Origin: Streptomyces sp. MNU76
GTDB taxonomy: Bacteria; Actinomycetota; Actinomycetes; Streptomycetales; Streptomycetaceae
Assembly (NCBI RefSeq): GCF_020982545.1
Contig: NZ_JAJKLK010000006.1
Coordinates: forward strand, 124,001 to 188,000
DNA length: 64,000 nucleotides
Direction of reading: 5' to 3'
Part shown: positions 33,538 to 42,123 of the stretch, one piece after another
Numbering within the stretch: position 1 is the first letter of the stretch
Layout of the letters: each line of letters starts with the position of its first letter
The notes under the pieces: model-generated
Database searches by the model: none
Told to the model about the DNA's origin: nothing
The model's input: only the letters and a program-made list of their open reading frames with translations
Translations under genes and position numbers: made by a program

Positions 33538-33612
33538 CGGGGGACCATCGGTAGCGGGGCCATCGGTAGCCGGGGGACCATCGGTAGCGGGGGACCATCG
33601 GTAGCGGGGGAC
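33538..33612. repeat. Tandem 17/18-bp repeats
   Basis: Four copies of GGGGGACCATCGGTAGC (one copy lacks part of the G-run), ending with a degenerate fifth near 33613. Intergenic, 90 bp upstream of the SpoIIE phosphatase start, so it may influence its promoter. Confidence 0.75.
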
Positions 33613-33702
33613 CCGGATCATCGGTGGCTCGGTCCCTGCCCGGAATGTGGTTCCCGACGCGCCCGCGGTCCTCGGTCGAGGCCCCCATGACAGGAGTGCG
33701 GC

Positions 33703-35442
33703 ATGGTGGAGGGTGCGGCACCCGGCGCGGGAGAAGAGGGACGGTCGTGGCCGGCGGCCGAGCCGGACCTCTGGCGGCAGGTGGTCGAGCAGCTGGGCAC
33801 CGCCCTGATGGTGGTCGATCCGGCCGCACGGATCCTCGCTGTCAACCCGGCCGCCGAGCGGCTGCTGGGCCGTACCGCCGACGCGATGCGCGGAAGGGAC
33901 GCGCACGAACTGCTGCACCGGGACGCGGGCGGCGGCGCTCTGGTCCGCGAGCGTTGCCCGCTGCTCCGGGCGCTGTCCGAGAGGACCGCGGCAGGCGGGG
34001 ACGGCGACAGTTACCTGCGCGGTGACGGCCGCCTGCTCACCATCGCCTGGTCCGCCTCTCCCCTGACGGACCCCGGCACCTTCAAGGGCATGGCCGTGCT
34101 GTTCACCGACGCCACGGGCGACCACGGCACGCGCCGGGAGCGGGCGGAACGGGCTGCCTACACGAGTGCTCTGGAAGACCTCACCGAGCGACTGACGCTG
34201 GTCGCGGACATCACCGACGTACTGGGCCAGACCCTGGACGCCGACGAGGCCCTCGCCCGGCTGGGCCGCCTGCTGGTACCCCGCCTCGCCGACTGGACCG
34301 CGGTGGACCTCCGGACAGGTTCCGGGCAGGTCCACCGAGTGGCTGTGACAGGTCCCGCGGGCCGCCACACGGCGCTGGAGGGCGGGCACGAGCGCCTCCC
34401 CGAGGCGGGAGAGGCGGACCCGTCGCCCCTCGTCCGGGTGCTGAACGGCGGTGATCCCGTGCTGTGGGACGGGGTGGGGGCGGCCGTACCACCCGGCTCC
34501 CCCCTGGCCGCCCGCCACAGCGACTTCCTGCGCACGGTGGGCGCGACATCCGTCGTCACGGTGCCGCTGGCCTCGGGACCGCAGATCACCGGCGCCCTGA
34601 CGCTGGTCCGCACCGACCCCGCACACCCCTTCGACGCCGCCGACCTGGAGGTGGTGGGCGACATCGGCCGCCGGGTCGGTCTGGTCGTCGACAACGCGCG
34701 GCGGTACGGCCGCCAGCGTGCCGTCGCCGAGGCCATGCAGCGCAACCTGCTCGGCCCGCTGCCCCAGCCTGGCCGGCTTCGACTGGCCGCCCGCTACCAG
34801 CCCGCCCCCGTCGGGTCCCAGGTCGGCGGTGACTGGTACGACGCGTTCGAACTGAAGGACGGCACGCTCGCGCTGGTCATCGGCGACGTCGTGGGCCACG
34901 ACCTGACCGCGGCGGCCGGCATGTCCCAACTGCACGGCATCCTCCGCTCCCTGGCCTGGGACCACGTCGGGATGCCGGGGGGCGTCGTCGACCGCCTCGA
35001 CGACGCCATGCCCGCGATCACCACCGTCCCCATGGCCACCCTCGTCCTCGCCCGGATCGAAGGCCATCCGGACGACGGCCCATGGACCCTGCGGTGGACC
35101 AGCGCCGGACATCCGCCGCCGCTCCTCCTCACCCCCGGCGGGCACGCGCGGTACCTCGAAGCCGGGCAGGGACTGCTCCTCGGCGCCCACCTGAGCGACG
35201 GCGGCAGCCGGCCGAACGCCACGGAACCCCTGCCGCCGGGTTCCACGCTGCTGCTCTACACCGACGGCCTGATCGAGATCCCCGGCAGTGACCTCGGCAC
35301 CGGCCTGACCCGCCTGCGCCGCCACGCCCTGGGGCTCGCGCACGCCTCCCTGGACACGCTGTGCGACCAGTTGCTCGCCCGTATGCCACCCGGCAGCACC
35401 GACGACGTGGCCCTCCTCGCCCTGCGGCTGCCGTCGGAGTGA
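33703..35442 (+). CDS. PAS-GAF-SpoIIE PP2C-type phosphatase
   Basis: 579 aa. PAS at about 20-135 (GTALMVVDPAARILAVNPAA, ERLLGR), GAF at about 165-340 (WTAVDLRTGSGQVHRVAV, VVTVPLASGPQITGALTLVR) and a SpoIIE phosphatase at about 350-575. Metal-binding acidic motifs are intact: GSQVGGDWYDAF, VIGDVVGHD, LLYTDGLIE and STDDVALLALR. Known role: Mn/Mg-dependent dephosphorylation of STAS anti-anti-sigma factors under stress; the PAS and GAF domains sense ligand, light or redox. The STAS protein at 29150 is a possible partner. No kinase domain is fused, unlike many Streptomyces homologues. Confidence 0.9.
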   Translation: MVEGAAPGAGEEGRSWPAAEPDLWRQVVEQLGTALMVVDPAARILAVNPAAERLLGRTADAMRGRDAHELLHRDAGGGALVRERCPLLRALSERTAAGGDGDSYLRGDGRLLTIAWSASPLTDPGTFKGMAVLFTDATGDHGTRRERAERAAYTSALEDLTERLTLVADITDVLGQTLDADEALARLGRLLVPRLADWTAVDLRTGSGQVHRVAVTGPAGRHTALEGGHERLPEAGEADPSPLVRVLNGGDPVLWDGVGAAVPPGSPLAARHSDFLRTVGATSVVTVPLASGPQITGALTLVRTDPAHPFDAADLEVVGDIGRRVGLVVDNARRYGRQRAVAEAMQRNLLGPLPQPGRLRLAARYQPAPVGSQVGGDWYDAFELKDGTLALVIGDVVGHDLTAAAGMSQLHGILRSLAWDHVGMPGGVVDRLDDAMPAITTVPMATLVLARIEGHPDDGPWTLRWTSAGHPPPLLLTPGGHARYLEAGQGLLLGAHLSDGGSRPNATEPLPPGSTLLLYTDGLIEIPGSDLGTGLTRLRRHALGLAHASLDTLCDQLLARMPPGSTDDVALLALRLPSE

Positions 35443-35534
35443 GCGCGGACGGGCGACGTTCCAGACCCGACCCGGACGGTGCGCCGGATACGCGTCAGCG
35501 AACACGGGGGCGAAGGGTGCCCGGCACGCAGTGC

Positions 35535-36065
35535 CGATAAGCGGGCGGAGAGCCACCACCCTGCCCGCGCCGTTGATCCGGCACGGGTCGCGACTGATGA
35601 GGTCGTCATCGGGCCGTTTCCATGGTGCCTTTGAGCAGGCGGTATGCCTTGGCGACGGTTGTCTTGGCGCTCGTCGCCCGCAGCCGCTCCGCCCGCCGTT
35701 CACGGACGGGCGGTGCGGTATCTCGTCCAGGTCGAGCGTGCCGAAGGTCGGGAGGATGTAGAGGCAAGAAGGTGTTGGTACAGGTCCACCGTCCGTACGG
35801 CCAACTCCCGCTTCTCGACCCACTTCTGCGCGTACTCACGGAAGTTCACGGCGCCCGTGTCGGGAGCGTCGCCCCCGGCTGAGATCCGCCTCGACCTGGG
35901 AGAGCCAGATCTCAGCGTCCTTCTTCGTCTCAAAATTCTCGGGTGCACGCATCCGCTCGTTGTCGGAAGCAAGGTAGGACGCCGTCCACTGCCCGGACCG
36001 GTACTGGCCGCACGGCCCCGAAACGGCGACGTCTGCCGTTCTTGTCGGCCGGCCCTTCTTGGGCG
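35535..36065 (-). pseudogene. Tyrosine integrase, frameshifted N-terminal half
   Basis: Minus-strand fragments in three frames, in order: NGRRRRFGAV, QYRSGQWTASYLASDNERMR, APENFETKKDAEIWLSQVEA; then VNFREYAQKWVEKRELAVRT and VDLYQHLL; then LPTFGTLDLDEI, KTTVAKAYRLLKGTMETA, and DDDLISRDPCRINGAG. This is the arm-binding and core-binding part of an actinomycete integrative-element integrase. The catalytic Arg-His-Tyr domain is absent beyond about 35540. At least three frameshifts. It directly abuts a RepSA fragment, so it derives from an AICE. Confidence 0.8.
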
Positions 36066-36290
36066 ACGACCGAACCCTTGAGGCTGTCGCGGAGTTCCAA
36101 GTGAGTGAGGCCCACGCGGGAGGCGAGTTGCTGCCGCAGGTGAGTGGTGAAGCGAGCCCACAGAGCTCCCGCGTGCACATTCCAGAGGGCAGCGGCGCGG
36201 TAGTCGTAGCGGTCGGGATACAGAGGTGTACCGAGCGCGGGGTCATCGTCGGGGTGGAGTCGGCCGCAGCGGCACCGGCCGCCGCCCGAG
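36066..36290 (-). pseudogene. repSA: RepSA replication-initiator fragment
   Basis: The minus-strand frame from 36290 reads DDPALGTPLYPDRYDYRAAA, LWNVHAGALWARFTTHLRQQ, then LASRVGLTHLELRDSLKGSV. This matches a middle segment of RepSA-type rolling-circle initiators of pSAM2-like elements (HAGALWARFTTHLRQQLA). It ends abruptly where the integrase fragment starts; normally xis lies between rep and int, so a deletion has joined them. Confidence 0.7.
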
Positions 36291-36450
36291 CGGTTGTGGC
36301 GGGGCCGAAGGTGAAGGTGGCGAAGGTGGTGGTGCGGCCAACGACGACTGATGACAACCGCTCAGGCGCCCGGGGAAGCTGCCCTGACCTGCCCTGACCA
36401 GCGAAGAACCCAGCTCGCCACAGCCCGGTCGCAGGAGCCGGGCGAACGGG

Positions 36451-36702
36451 TCAGTGGCCGGCCTGAGTGTCACCAATTACGGCTCGTGTCCTGCTGCGGA
36501 GGGTGATCGCCCGGCGGGCAGCGTGAATCGCCATGAGTGCGAGCCAGGTTCCCCCCAGGCACGGCCCGAGAAGGCCCCACCAGTCCACCACCGGCTTCGC
36601 AAGCACCTCCACGGCCCACCAGACGTCGTAGGCCACGATGCCGGTCAGCACCACAGCCAGGAGAGCCGTGGTCCACCAGCGCTCTGGCCACCCCTTGTCC
36701 AC
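36451..36702 (-). CDS. Small two-helix membrane protein
   Basis: 83 aa from GTG 36702 (GGGGG upstream; GTG 36723 is in frame). Helices WWTTALLAVVLTGIVAYDVW and WWGLLGPCLGGTWLALMAI, basic C-terminus. No family recognised. It may be a remnant of the integrative element next to it. From 36703 to 37109 (407 bp) I see no gene. Confidence 0.45.
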   Translation of the reverse strand: MDKGWPERWWTTALLAVVLTGIVAYDVWWAVEVLAKPVVDWWGLLGPCLGGTWLALMAIHAARRAITLRSRTRAVIGDTQAGH

Positions 36703-37109
36703 GTTGCCCCCTGCCGGAATCACGCGCCGCTGCCGACATCGCCCAGTGTGCCGTACCCGTTGCGTGCCCGTTCAGGCGGGAGGCCGGGGCCACGGTGCGT
36801 CACGACCAAAGCCGCGTTCCCTCAGCAGGCACGTGGCAGGTTGGCAGGACCCACGTTCACGATCTTCCGAACTGGCGGTCTGTCCACCGACCGCAACACC
36901 ACGGGCTGGTCGACCGGGTCATTGAGACTCCATCGACGTCTGTGCAGGCGGGCGCCCTTGCCGAGGTCGACGCGGCCGGGACGGTACTGCAGAGGGGCCT
37001 CCAGCGTGCCCGCGGGGAAGAAACGTCACTGGCGTGTCAGCTCTCGCTGTCCGCGGAGGTGCCGCGGAAGTACCCGGTGACGCTGCCCTCGTCCTGCAGG
37101 CTCACGAGT

Positions 37110-37147
37110 TCCCTTTCGCACCCGGCCGTCACCGGGCGCGAAAGGGA
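37110..37147 (-). terminator. Terminator of the APC permease gene
   Basis: Perfect 10-bp stem TCCCTTTCGC / GCGAAAGGGA extended inside by CCCGG/CCGGG, starting 8 bp beyond the permease stop on the minus strand. Confidence 0.75.
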
Positions 37148-37154
37148 GTCCCGA

Positions 37155-38561
37155 TCAGCGGGAGGCGACGGCGGCGATGAGACGTTGTTCGGCGTCCTCG
37201 CCCGCCGCGACCTTGGGCAGCCGCCACATGAAGAACGCGCCGACCAGCCACCACACGCCGACGATCGCCCACTCCGAGGGCCAGATGAGGGCCGCGGGCA
37301 TACCGGGCAGGTAGAGCACGCCGAGCCCCAGACTGAGCACCAGCGCGGCGACACCGACAGCCGGTCCGGCCGGAGTACGGAACGGGCGCTCCATGCCAGG
37401 CTCCCGGCGGCGCAGCACCAGGAAGGACAACACCACGACGACGTAGGCGATGACGATGTTGATGCCGCCCGCGTCGACCAGCCACACCAGCATCGGCCGT
37501 CCGAAGAACGGGGCCAGCACCGAGAGGGCACCGATGAAGACCACCGCGTTGGCAGGGGTGCGGTACTTCGGGTGCATCGTGCCGAACCAGGCGGGGATCA
37601 TGCGGGACTCGGCCATGGCGTACAGCAGTCGGCTGCCGCCGATGAGGAAGGCGTTCCAGCTCGTCAGGATGCCCGCGATGCCACCGATGACCAGGACGTT
37701 GCCCATGGCCTGGCTGTTCCACAGGGCGGTCATGGCGTCGGCTGCGGCGAGGTTGGACTCGGCGAGGGCCGAGGCGCTGAGACCGGAGCCCACGGTCAGC
37801 ATGATCATGACGTACCACGCGGTCGCGCAGAGCACGGAGATCACCAGGAGCTTGCCCACCTGGCGGTACGGGAGCTTGATCTCACCGGCCGACTGCGGAA
37901 TCACGTCGAAACCCACGAAGAGGAACGGCACGGCGACCAGCACCGTGAAGATCCCGTCCATGCCCCCGCTGACCATCGGCTCCATGTTGTCGGCGGAACC
38001 ACCCTTGAGGGCTCCGACGAGCAGCGCGGCGCCCGCGCAGAGCAGGAACAGCACCGCGATGGTCTGGAACACCGCCGCGGGACGTATACCGATGTAGTTC
38101 ACAGCCGTGATCGCGATCGCGGCGATCACGCCGACGGCGACCCAGCTCGCGTAGACGTCGTAGTCCGCGATCGTCCACATGTGGCCCACGAGCATGTCGG
38201 GGAAGAGGTTGACCATGCTGTGCGGCAGCGCGACGGCCTCGAACGCGGCGACCGACACATAGCCGAGAACCATGGCCCAGGAGGCCAGGAAGGCACCCCG
38301 GCCACCGAGTGCCCGCAACGCGTAGTGGTGCTCGCCGCCCGCATGCGGCATCGCCGAGACCAGCTCCGCGTACGTCAGCCCGACGAGCGTGACGACCACG
38401 CCGCCGATGGTGATGGCGATCGCCGCGCCCACCGGCCCCGCGTCACTGATGAAACCTGAGGTGAGAACGATCCACCCGAAACCGATCATGGCCCCGAAGG
38501 CCAATGCCAGAACGTCTCCTCTGCCGAGCACTCTGAGGAATCCGCCGTTGTTGTCCGTCAT
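37155..38561 (-). CDS. APC-family amino acid/amine permease
   Basis: 468 aa, about 12 membrane helices. APC signature at the first helix, LALAFGAMIGFGWIVLTSGF, and the second conserved loop GEHHYALRALGGRGAFLASW. Later segments include FVGFDVIPQSAGEIKLPYRQ and GGIAGILTSWNAFLIGGSRL. The family imports amino acids or polyamines with protons or by exchange; helix 1 and the FDVIPQSAGEI motif resemble ethanolamine/amino-acid permeases, but the substrate cannot be read. ATG at 38561. It stands alone: no catabolic genes nearby. The 423 bp upstream (38562-38984) hold no gene I can support. Confidence 0.88.
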   Translation of the reverse strand: MTDNNGGFLRVLGRGDVLALAFGAMIGFGWIVLTSGFISDAGPVGAAIAITIGGVVVTLVGLTYAELVSAMPHAGGEHHYALRALGGRGAFLASWAMVLGYVSVAAFEAVALPHSMVNLFPDMLVGHMWTIADYDVYASWVAVGVIAAIAITAVNYIGIRPAAVFQTIAVLFLLCAGAALLVGALKGGSADNMEPMVSGGMDGIFTVLVAVPFLFVGFDVIPQSAGEIKLPYRQVGKLLVISVLCATAWYVMIMLTVGSGLSASALAESNLAAADAMTALWNSQAMGNVLVIGGIAGILTSWNAFLIGGSRLLYAMAESRMIPAWFGTMHPKYRTPANAVVFIGALSVLAPFFGRPMLVWLVDAGGINIVIAYVVVVLSFLVLRRREPGMERPFRTPAGPAVGVAALVLSLGLGVLYLPGMPAALIWPSEWAIVGVWWLVGAFFMWRLPKVAAGEDAEQRLIAAVASR

Positions 38562-38984
38562 CCGCCGATCCTGCCTATCCGGGGGGTTCGAGCGCCAAGG
38601 TGGAGAGAAGTGGACCGGACTTCAGGACATGAACACCAGGATCAGGATGTACAACTTGCACCGTATACCTATCCAGAACGATGAAATCCCTGGTCAACCA
38701 CTTGATCCAGCAGCCGAGCCGCGCACCGGTAACCCAGTGGACCAAGTTCCGTAACACGCGCGGCACTCGGCGAATCGGGCTTCACGACGTACCCCGATCC
38801 GGCAGTGTCGCGGGCCGGAAAGCTGCCGCACAAGCGGGTGCGGCCCGGCCGATGGCACGATTCCGCGCATGACCAACGGCCGGGAAGTGACCTGCCGCGC
38901 TCCGCTCCAGAAGCGCGCCCTGTGGTGCCTCGTCGGACTTGGGGCGGCGGGGGCGACCCTGACCGCGGTACGCATGGTCTTCTG

Positions 38985-39163
38985 TGCGACGACCTCCGAC
39001 GCCGTCCAAGTCCAGTTCGGCCCGGCGTTCCCAGGTCCGGACGAAGGCCTCCTGGACCACATCCTGCGCCTCGGCGAGGTCGCCTGTCATCGCATACAGC
39101 CGGCCGATGAGTCGGCCGACGCTCGCGGCGTGAAAGGCGTCGACCTCGTCCGAGGGCCTGACG
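38985..39163 (-). pseudogene. ECF sigma factor N-terminal remnant
   Basis: Minus-strand frame: DEVDAFHAASVGRLIGRLYA, MTGDLAEAQDVVQEAFVRTW, ERRAELD. This is region 2 of a SigE/SigK-like ECF sigma factor. After ELD the frame breaks and no region 4 follows. At its start the reading abuts MITE copy 2, so the promoter and start are lost as well. Confidence 0.7.
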
Positions 39164-39378
39164 CTAGGGCGTGTTTCGGAAGTCCCTTCGTCGCCCGAAG
39201 GGCGGCTCTGCGGCGTCCGGTGCGTGCTCTCGGCGCGCCGGACGAAAGGCCTCGTACTGGGTGTACTTGGCCTTTCGTCCGGTGCGGCGGTGGGGGTACC
39301 TCCCGGTCGAGCGCCAGCCGAGACCGGGGGAGCGTGCCGGGCGTCGCAGAGCAGAAGGGACTTCCGAAACACGCCTAG
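39164..39378. mobile_element. MITE copy 2
   Basis: A 207-bp body with CTAG on both sides, differing from copy 1 by one missing C at the right end and one substitution. Same terminal inverted repeats and internal hairpin. It separates an ECF sigma remnant from the DUF2690 gene; its right-hand CTAG supplies the TAG stop of that gene. The flanks GCGTCAGGCTCTCG and GCGTCAGGCCCTCG are near-identical, pointing to a local duplication around the insertion. Confidence 0.85.
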
Positions 39379-40265
39379 TCGCGAGAGCCTGACGCCACTG
39401 GACGTGAGGGCAGCGGGGTCGTGGTGGCTGCCCCGCCCAAGCGGGCCTCGAAGCACTCCCGTTCGCCGTCGGCCGACGCGGGCCGGAAGCAGGCCCGGAC
39501 GGTGCTGCCGGGACGGACCTCGGTCATCTCCGTGTAGATGAAGGTTGCCGCGTCGTCCTTGTTCTCGATGCGCACGCCGTGGGTCGGGCCGCCTGCCGTG
39601 ACTTCCAGCCGGTCTCCGATCTCGGTCCCCCAGGTCCGGGCCCAGCTTGCACCGCACTTCTTGCTGTAACGCAGCTCGACGTGGGCGCCGGTGGCCGTGC
39701 GGTGCGAGGCGAGGGTGTCGGGGCCGAGGCCGCAGATCAGGCGCATCGGGTCCCGGCCCTCGCAGGCGGCTCCGTGGCATTGGGGAGCGAGGGAGAACGG
39801 GATGGAGGCCGGTGGCGGTTCGTCCTCCTGTGCCTCCGAGTCCGGCAGCAGGAGGAACAGCAGGGCCGCGGCACCGCCGACGATCACGGTGTACGCCGAC
39901 ACCAGCGCCAGCAGGAGCCTGCCTCTGCCAAGTCGCCGCCGCTCGGTCCCGGCGGGCGTCGGCGACTGCTGAGGTTGTGGCTGCGGCGACTCGTCCGCGG
40001 GAGGGTCGGGTGCGGGGGCCACCGCGCGTCCGCTCCAGTGCGACTCGGCGATCTCCCACAGGGCCAGCAGCCGCCCGTCCGGTTCGTTCGCGAGCCGGCA
40101 CAGTTCCTTGACGGCCTGGCGAGGAGGCAGGCTCTTGCCGTTGAGGTAACGCTCCCACGAGGACTTGCTGTACGCAGTCCGCTCCGCCAGCGCCGCCAGG
40201 CTCAGCCCCGCACCGGCCCGCAGCTCCCGCAGCGCCGCGGCCAACCGGGCGTGTTCCGCGGTCAC
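39375..40265 (-). CDS. HTH-transmembrane-DUF2690 protein
   Basis: 296 aa from GTG 40265, overlapping the previous stop (GTGA) and preceded by GGGAGG. An XRE-like helix-turn-helix (residues 16-60, AGLSLAALAERTAYSKSSWE, RYLNGKSLPP), a Pro/Gln linker, one membrane helix (about 124-147, LLLALVSAYTVIVGGAAALL) and an extracytoplasmic DUF2690 domain with conserved Cys pattern (CHGAACEGRDP, LICGL, SKKCGASWARTWG). This is a membrane-spanning one-component arrangement: DNA-binding inside, sensor outside. The stop codon is formed by the CTAG at the MITE edge, so the last residues may not be original. Confidence 0.85.
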   Translation of the reverse strand: MTAEHARLAAALRELRAGAGLSLAALAERTAYSKSSWERYLNGKSLPPRQAVKELCRLANEPDGRLLALWEIAESHWSGRAVAPAPDPPADESPQPQPQQSPTPAGTERRRLGRGRLLLALVSAYTVIVGGAAALLFLLLPDSEAQEDEPPPASIPFSLAPQCHGAACEGRDPMRLICGLGPDTLASHRTATGAHVELRYSKKCGASWARTWGTEIGDRLEVTAGGPTHGVRIENKDDAATFIYTEMTEVRPGSTVRACFRPASADGERECFEARLGGAATTTPLPSRPVASGSRD

Positions 40266-41059
40266 TTCGGATCCGCCTCCCGCAGGGCCTGCCAGGTGGG
40301 CGGGTCGATGACTCCGTTCACGATCAGCCCGTTCTGCTTCTGCATGCGCTCGACCGCTCGCCGCGTCTTCGGTCCGAAGACGCCGTCGATGTCCCCTGGC
40401 CCGGTGCCCGCCCGGTGCAGCAGGCACTGCGCCTCGGCCACTTCGAGCCCGATGTGGGTGTTGGACAGAAGGATGTTGGTGGTCCGGCTCAGGCCCGCGT
40501 ACCAACGGCCGTCACGCTGCTCCAGCTTGCAGGTGTAGATGACCGGCACCGTGGACTCCGACACGGTGGCCAGGGCCGTCGCGACAGCATCGCTGCGCTC
40601 GTGCGCGAGCTGGGCACGGGCCTCGGTGAGCCGCACGGCCAGCAGGAGCGCCGCGGTGACGGACAGCGCCGTGACCACGGCTGCCGCCGTGACCGCGGCG
40701 CGCAGGTGACGCCCGTATGGCTGCTGCTCGGTGGGGGTGTGTTCCGGCGTCGCGGAGGAGTCCTCGGGGGTGTTGGTGGTGAGCGCCCTACCCTCCGCCC
40801 ACCGTTGGGCGGCGATCTCGTGCATCACCAGCAGCCGGTGCGGATCGTCACCGCCGACGCGGGCCATCGCCTCGACGGCCTCCCGGGGCGGCAGAGACCT
40901 GCCGTTCAGATATCGCTGCCACGACTTCGCGCTGTACCCGGTCCTCGCGGCGAGTTGACGGGTGCTCAGGTCGCTGTGGTCCTTCAGTCTGCGCAGTCGC
41001 ACGATCAACTGGTGGACGTGTGGATGCAGTTCTGCGGGCAGCTCTTTCCAGCGCGACAC
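40262..41059 (-). CDS. HTH-transmembrane-peptidoglycan-binding protein
   Basis: 265 aa from GTG 41059 with GGGGAAG upstream. The same plan as the downstream gene: XRE-like HTH (residues 25-75, DLSTRQLAARTGYSAKSWQR, YLNGRSLPPREAV), a linker, a membrane helix (about 137-160, AAVTAAAVVTALSVTAALLL) and an outer PG_binding_1 domain at about 205-262 (VAEAQCLLHRAG, GDIDGVFGPKTRRAVERMQK, GVIDPPTWQAL). The two HTH regions are clearly related (SLPPRxAV), so the pair probably arose by duplication followed by exchange of the sensor domain. Likely senses the cell wall; inference. Confidence 0.85.
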   Translation of the reverse strand: MSRWKELPAELHPHVHQLIVRLRRLKDHSDLSTRQLAARTGYSAKSWQRYLNGRSLPPREAVEAMARVGGDDPHRLLVMHEIAAQRWAEGRALTTNTPEDSSATPEHTPTEQQPYGRHLRAAVTAAAVVTALSVTAALLLAVRLTEARAQLAHERSDAVATALATVSESTVPVIYTCKLEQRDGRWYAGLSRTTNILLSNTHIGLEVAEAQCLLHRAGTGPGDIDGVFGPKTRRAVERMQKQNGLIVNGVIDPPTWQALREADPK

Positions 41060-41387
41060 GCTTCCCCCCCCAACTCGCGTTCGGGACCGCAGGCCCAGCC
41101 CTCCGTGTCCCGGGCTCATTCTGCATCAGCTGTCACGGGGATCACGCAGCGGCCACGCCGCCCTGGCGCGACTCAACCCTGGCGCGGAACCAGCCGTTCC
41201 CTCTCGCCGCAGTCTCGCCGCAGGGACACGGCGGGTGACATCTCTGCAGGTCAGTGGGCGGGACGTCCCGGGATGAGGTCACTTCTGTGTCAGCTGTGGC
41301 CGAGCACCGCGCCGAACCCGCAGTCTCGTTGCGGAGCCGGCCGGTGCGGTCGGCTCCGGCCAACGCACGTCAACGGAGGGAAACAGC

Positions 41388-41855
41388 ATGCGAGCTCTCA
41401 CCAAGGCACTCGTCAGTGTCACCACCGCGGTCGGGATCGCCGCCGGCGGCCTGGCGACCGCGGGAACGGCCATGGCGGCTCCCGCGCAGGTCAAGGAGCA
41501 GACGGTGAGTGCCGAGGCCGCCGCGCCGCTCGCGGTGGTCAATCTCGGCCTGAGCGAAGCGCAGGCCAAGGACGTCCAGCGTGCGCTGAAGGCTCGCTGG
41601 AGGTACACCGGCGCGATCGACGGGCAGCTCGGCACCAACAGTTGGAAGGCGATGCAGCGCTTCCTCGAGGAGCACTACAGCTACACGGACAGCATCGACG
41701 GAATCGTCGGACCCAACACGGTGAAGGCGTTGCAGCGCTACCTCAAGAGGTTCTACGGCTACGCCGGTCCGATCGACGGAATCGCCGGATCCGGGACCAA
41801 GGCCGCATTCAAGCGCGCGGCCGATGTCTGCCCCGGCGGCTGCTTGCTGACCTGA
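41388..41855 (+). CDS. Secreted peptidoglycan-binding protein
   Basis: 155 aa. Sec signal peptide MRALTKALVSVTTAVGIAAG ... TAMAA, cut near residue 31. The mature part is one and a half PG_binding_1 repeats: LGLSEAQAKDVQRALKARWR with YTGAIDGQLGTNSWKAMQRF, then YTDSIDGIVGPNTVKALQRY and YAGPIDGIAGSGTKAAFKRA. It has no catalytic domain, so it is a wall-binding module or lysin fragment. Divergent from the HTH-PG-binding gene, which carries the same domain. The 328 bp between them (41060-41387) contain no other gene and are the likely shared control region. Confidence 0.85.
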   Translation: MRALTKALVSVTTAVGIAAGGLATAGTAMAAPAQVKEQTVSAEAAAPLAVVNLGLSEAQAKDVQRALKARWRYTGAIDGQLGTNSWKAMQRFLEEHYSYTDSIDGIVGPNTVKALQRYLKRFYGYAGPIDGIAGSGTKAAFKRAADVCPGGCLLT

Positions 41856-41874
41856 CCGACAGCGCGGACGTGTC

Positions 41875-41910
41875 GCGGCCCGTCCTCCTTTGGGGGAGAG
41901 GACGGGCCGC
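41875..41910 (+). terminator. Terminator of the peptidoglycan-binding gene
   Basis: Perfect 13-bp stem GCGGCCCGTCCTC / GAGGACGGGCCGC with a 10-nt loop, 20 bp after the stop codon. Confidence 0.85.
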
Positions 41911-42123
41911 GTGCGTCCCCTCCGGTCCACCCGGTGATCCGGACTAGACCCGCCTGGCTGGCCCCGTCCTTCACAACAACGCAGGGGCCCGGGCAGCAAT
42001 CCTTGCCGTCGTGATGACCCGTCAAGGGCCGCAGGCGGCACTCGGTGAACGACAAGCATTCCAAGCCCTGGTCGGCCCGCCGGGCTCGGCATGCCACAAC
42101 AAAGAAACGGGATACGGGGAATC

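Noticed and set aside
33538..33612. CRISPR array
   Set aside because: The repeats are contiguous 17/18-bp units without spacers, and no cas genes are in the window.
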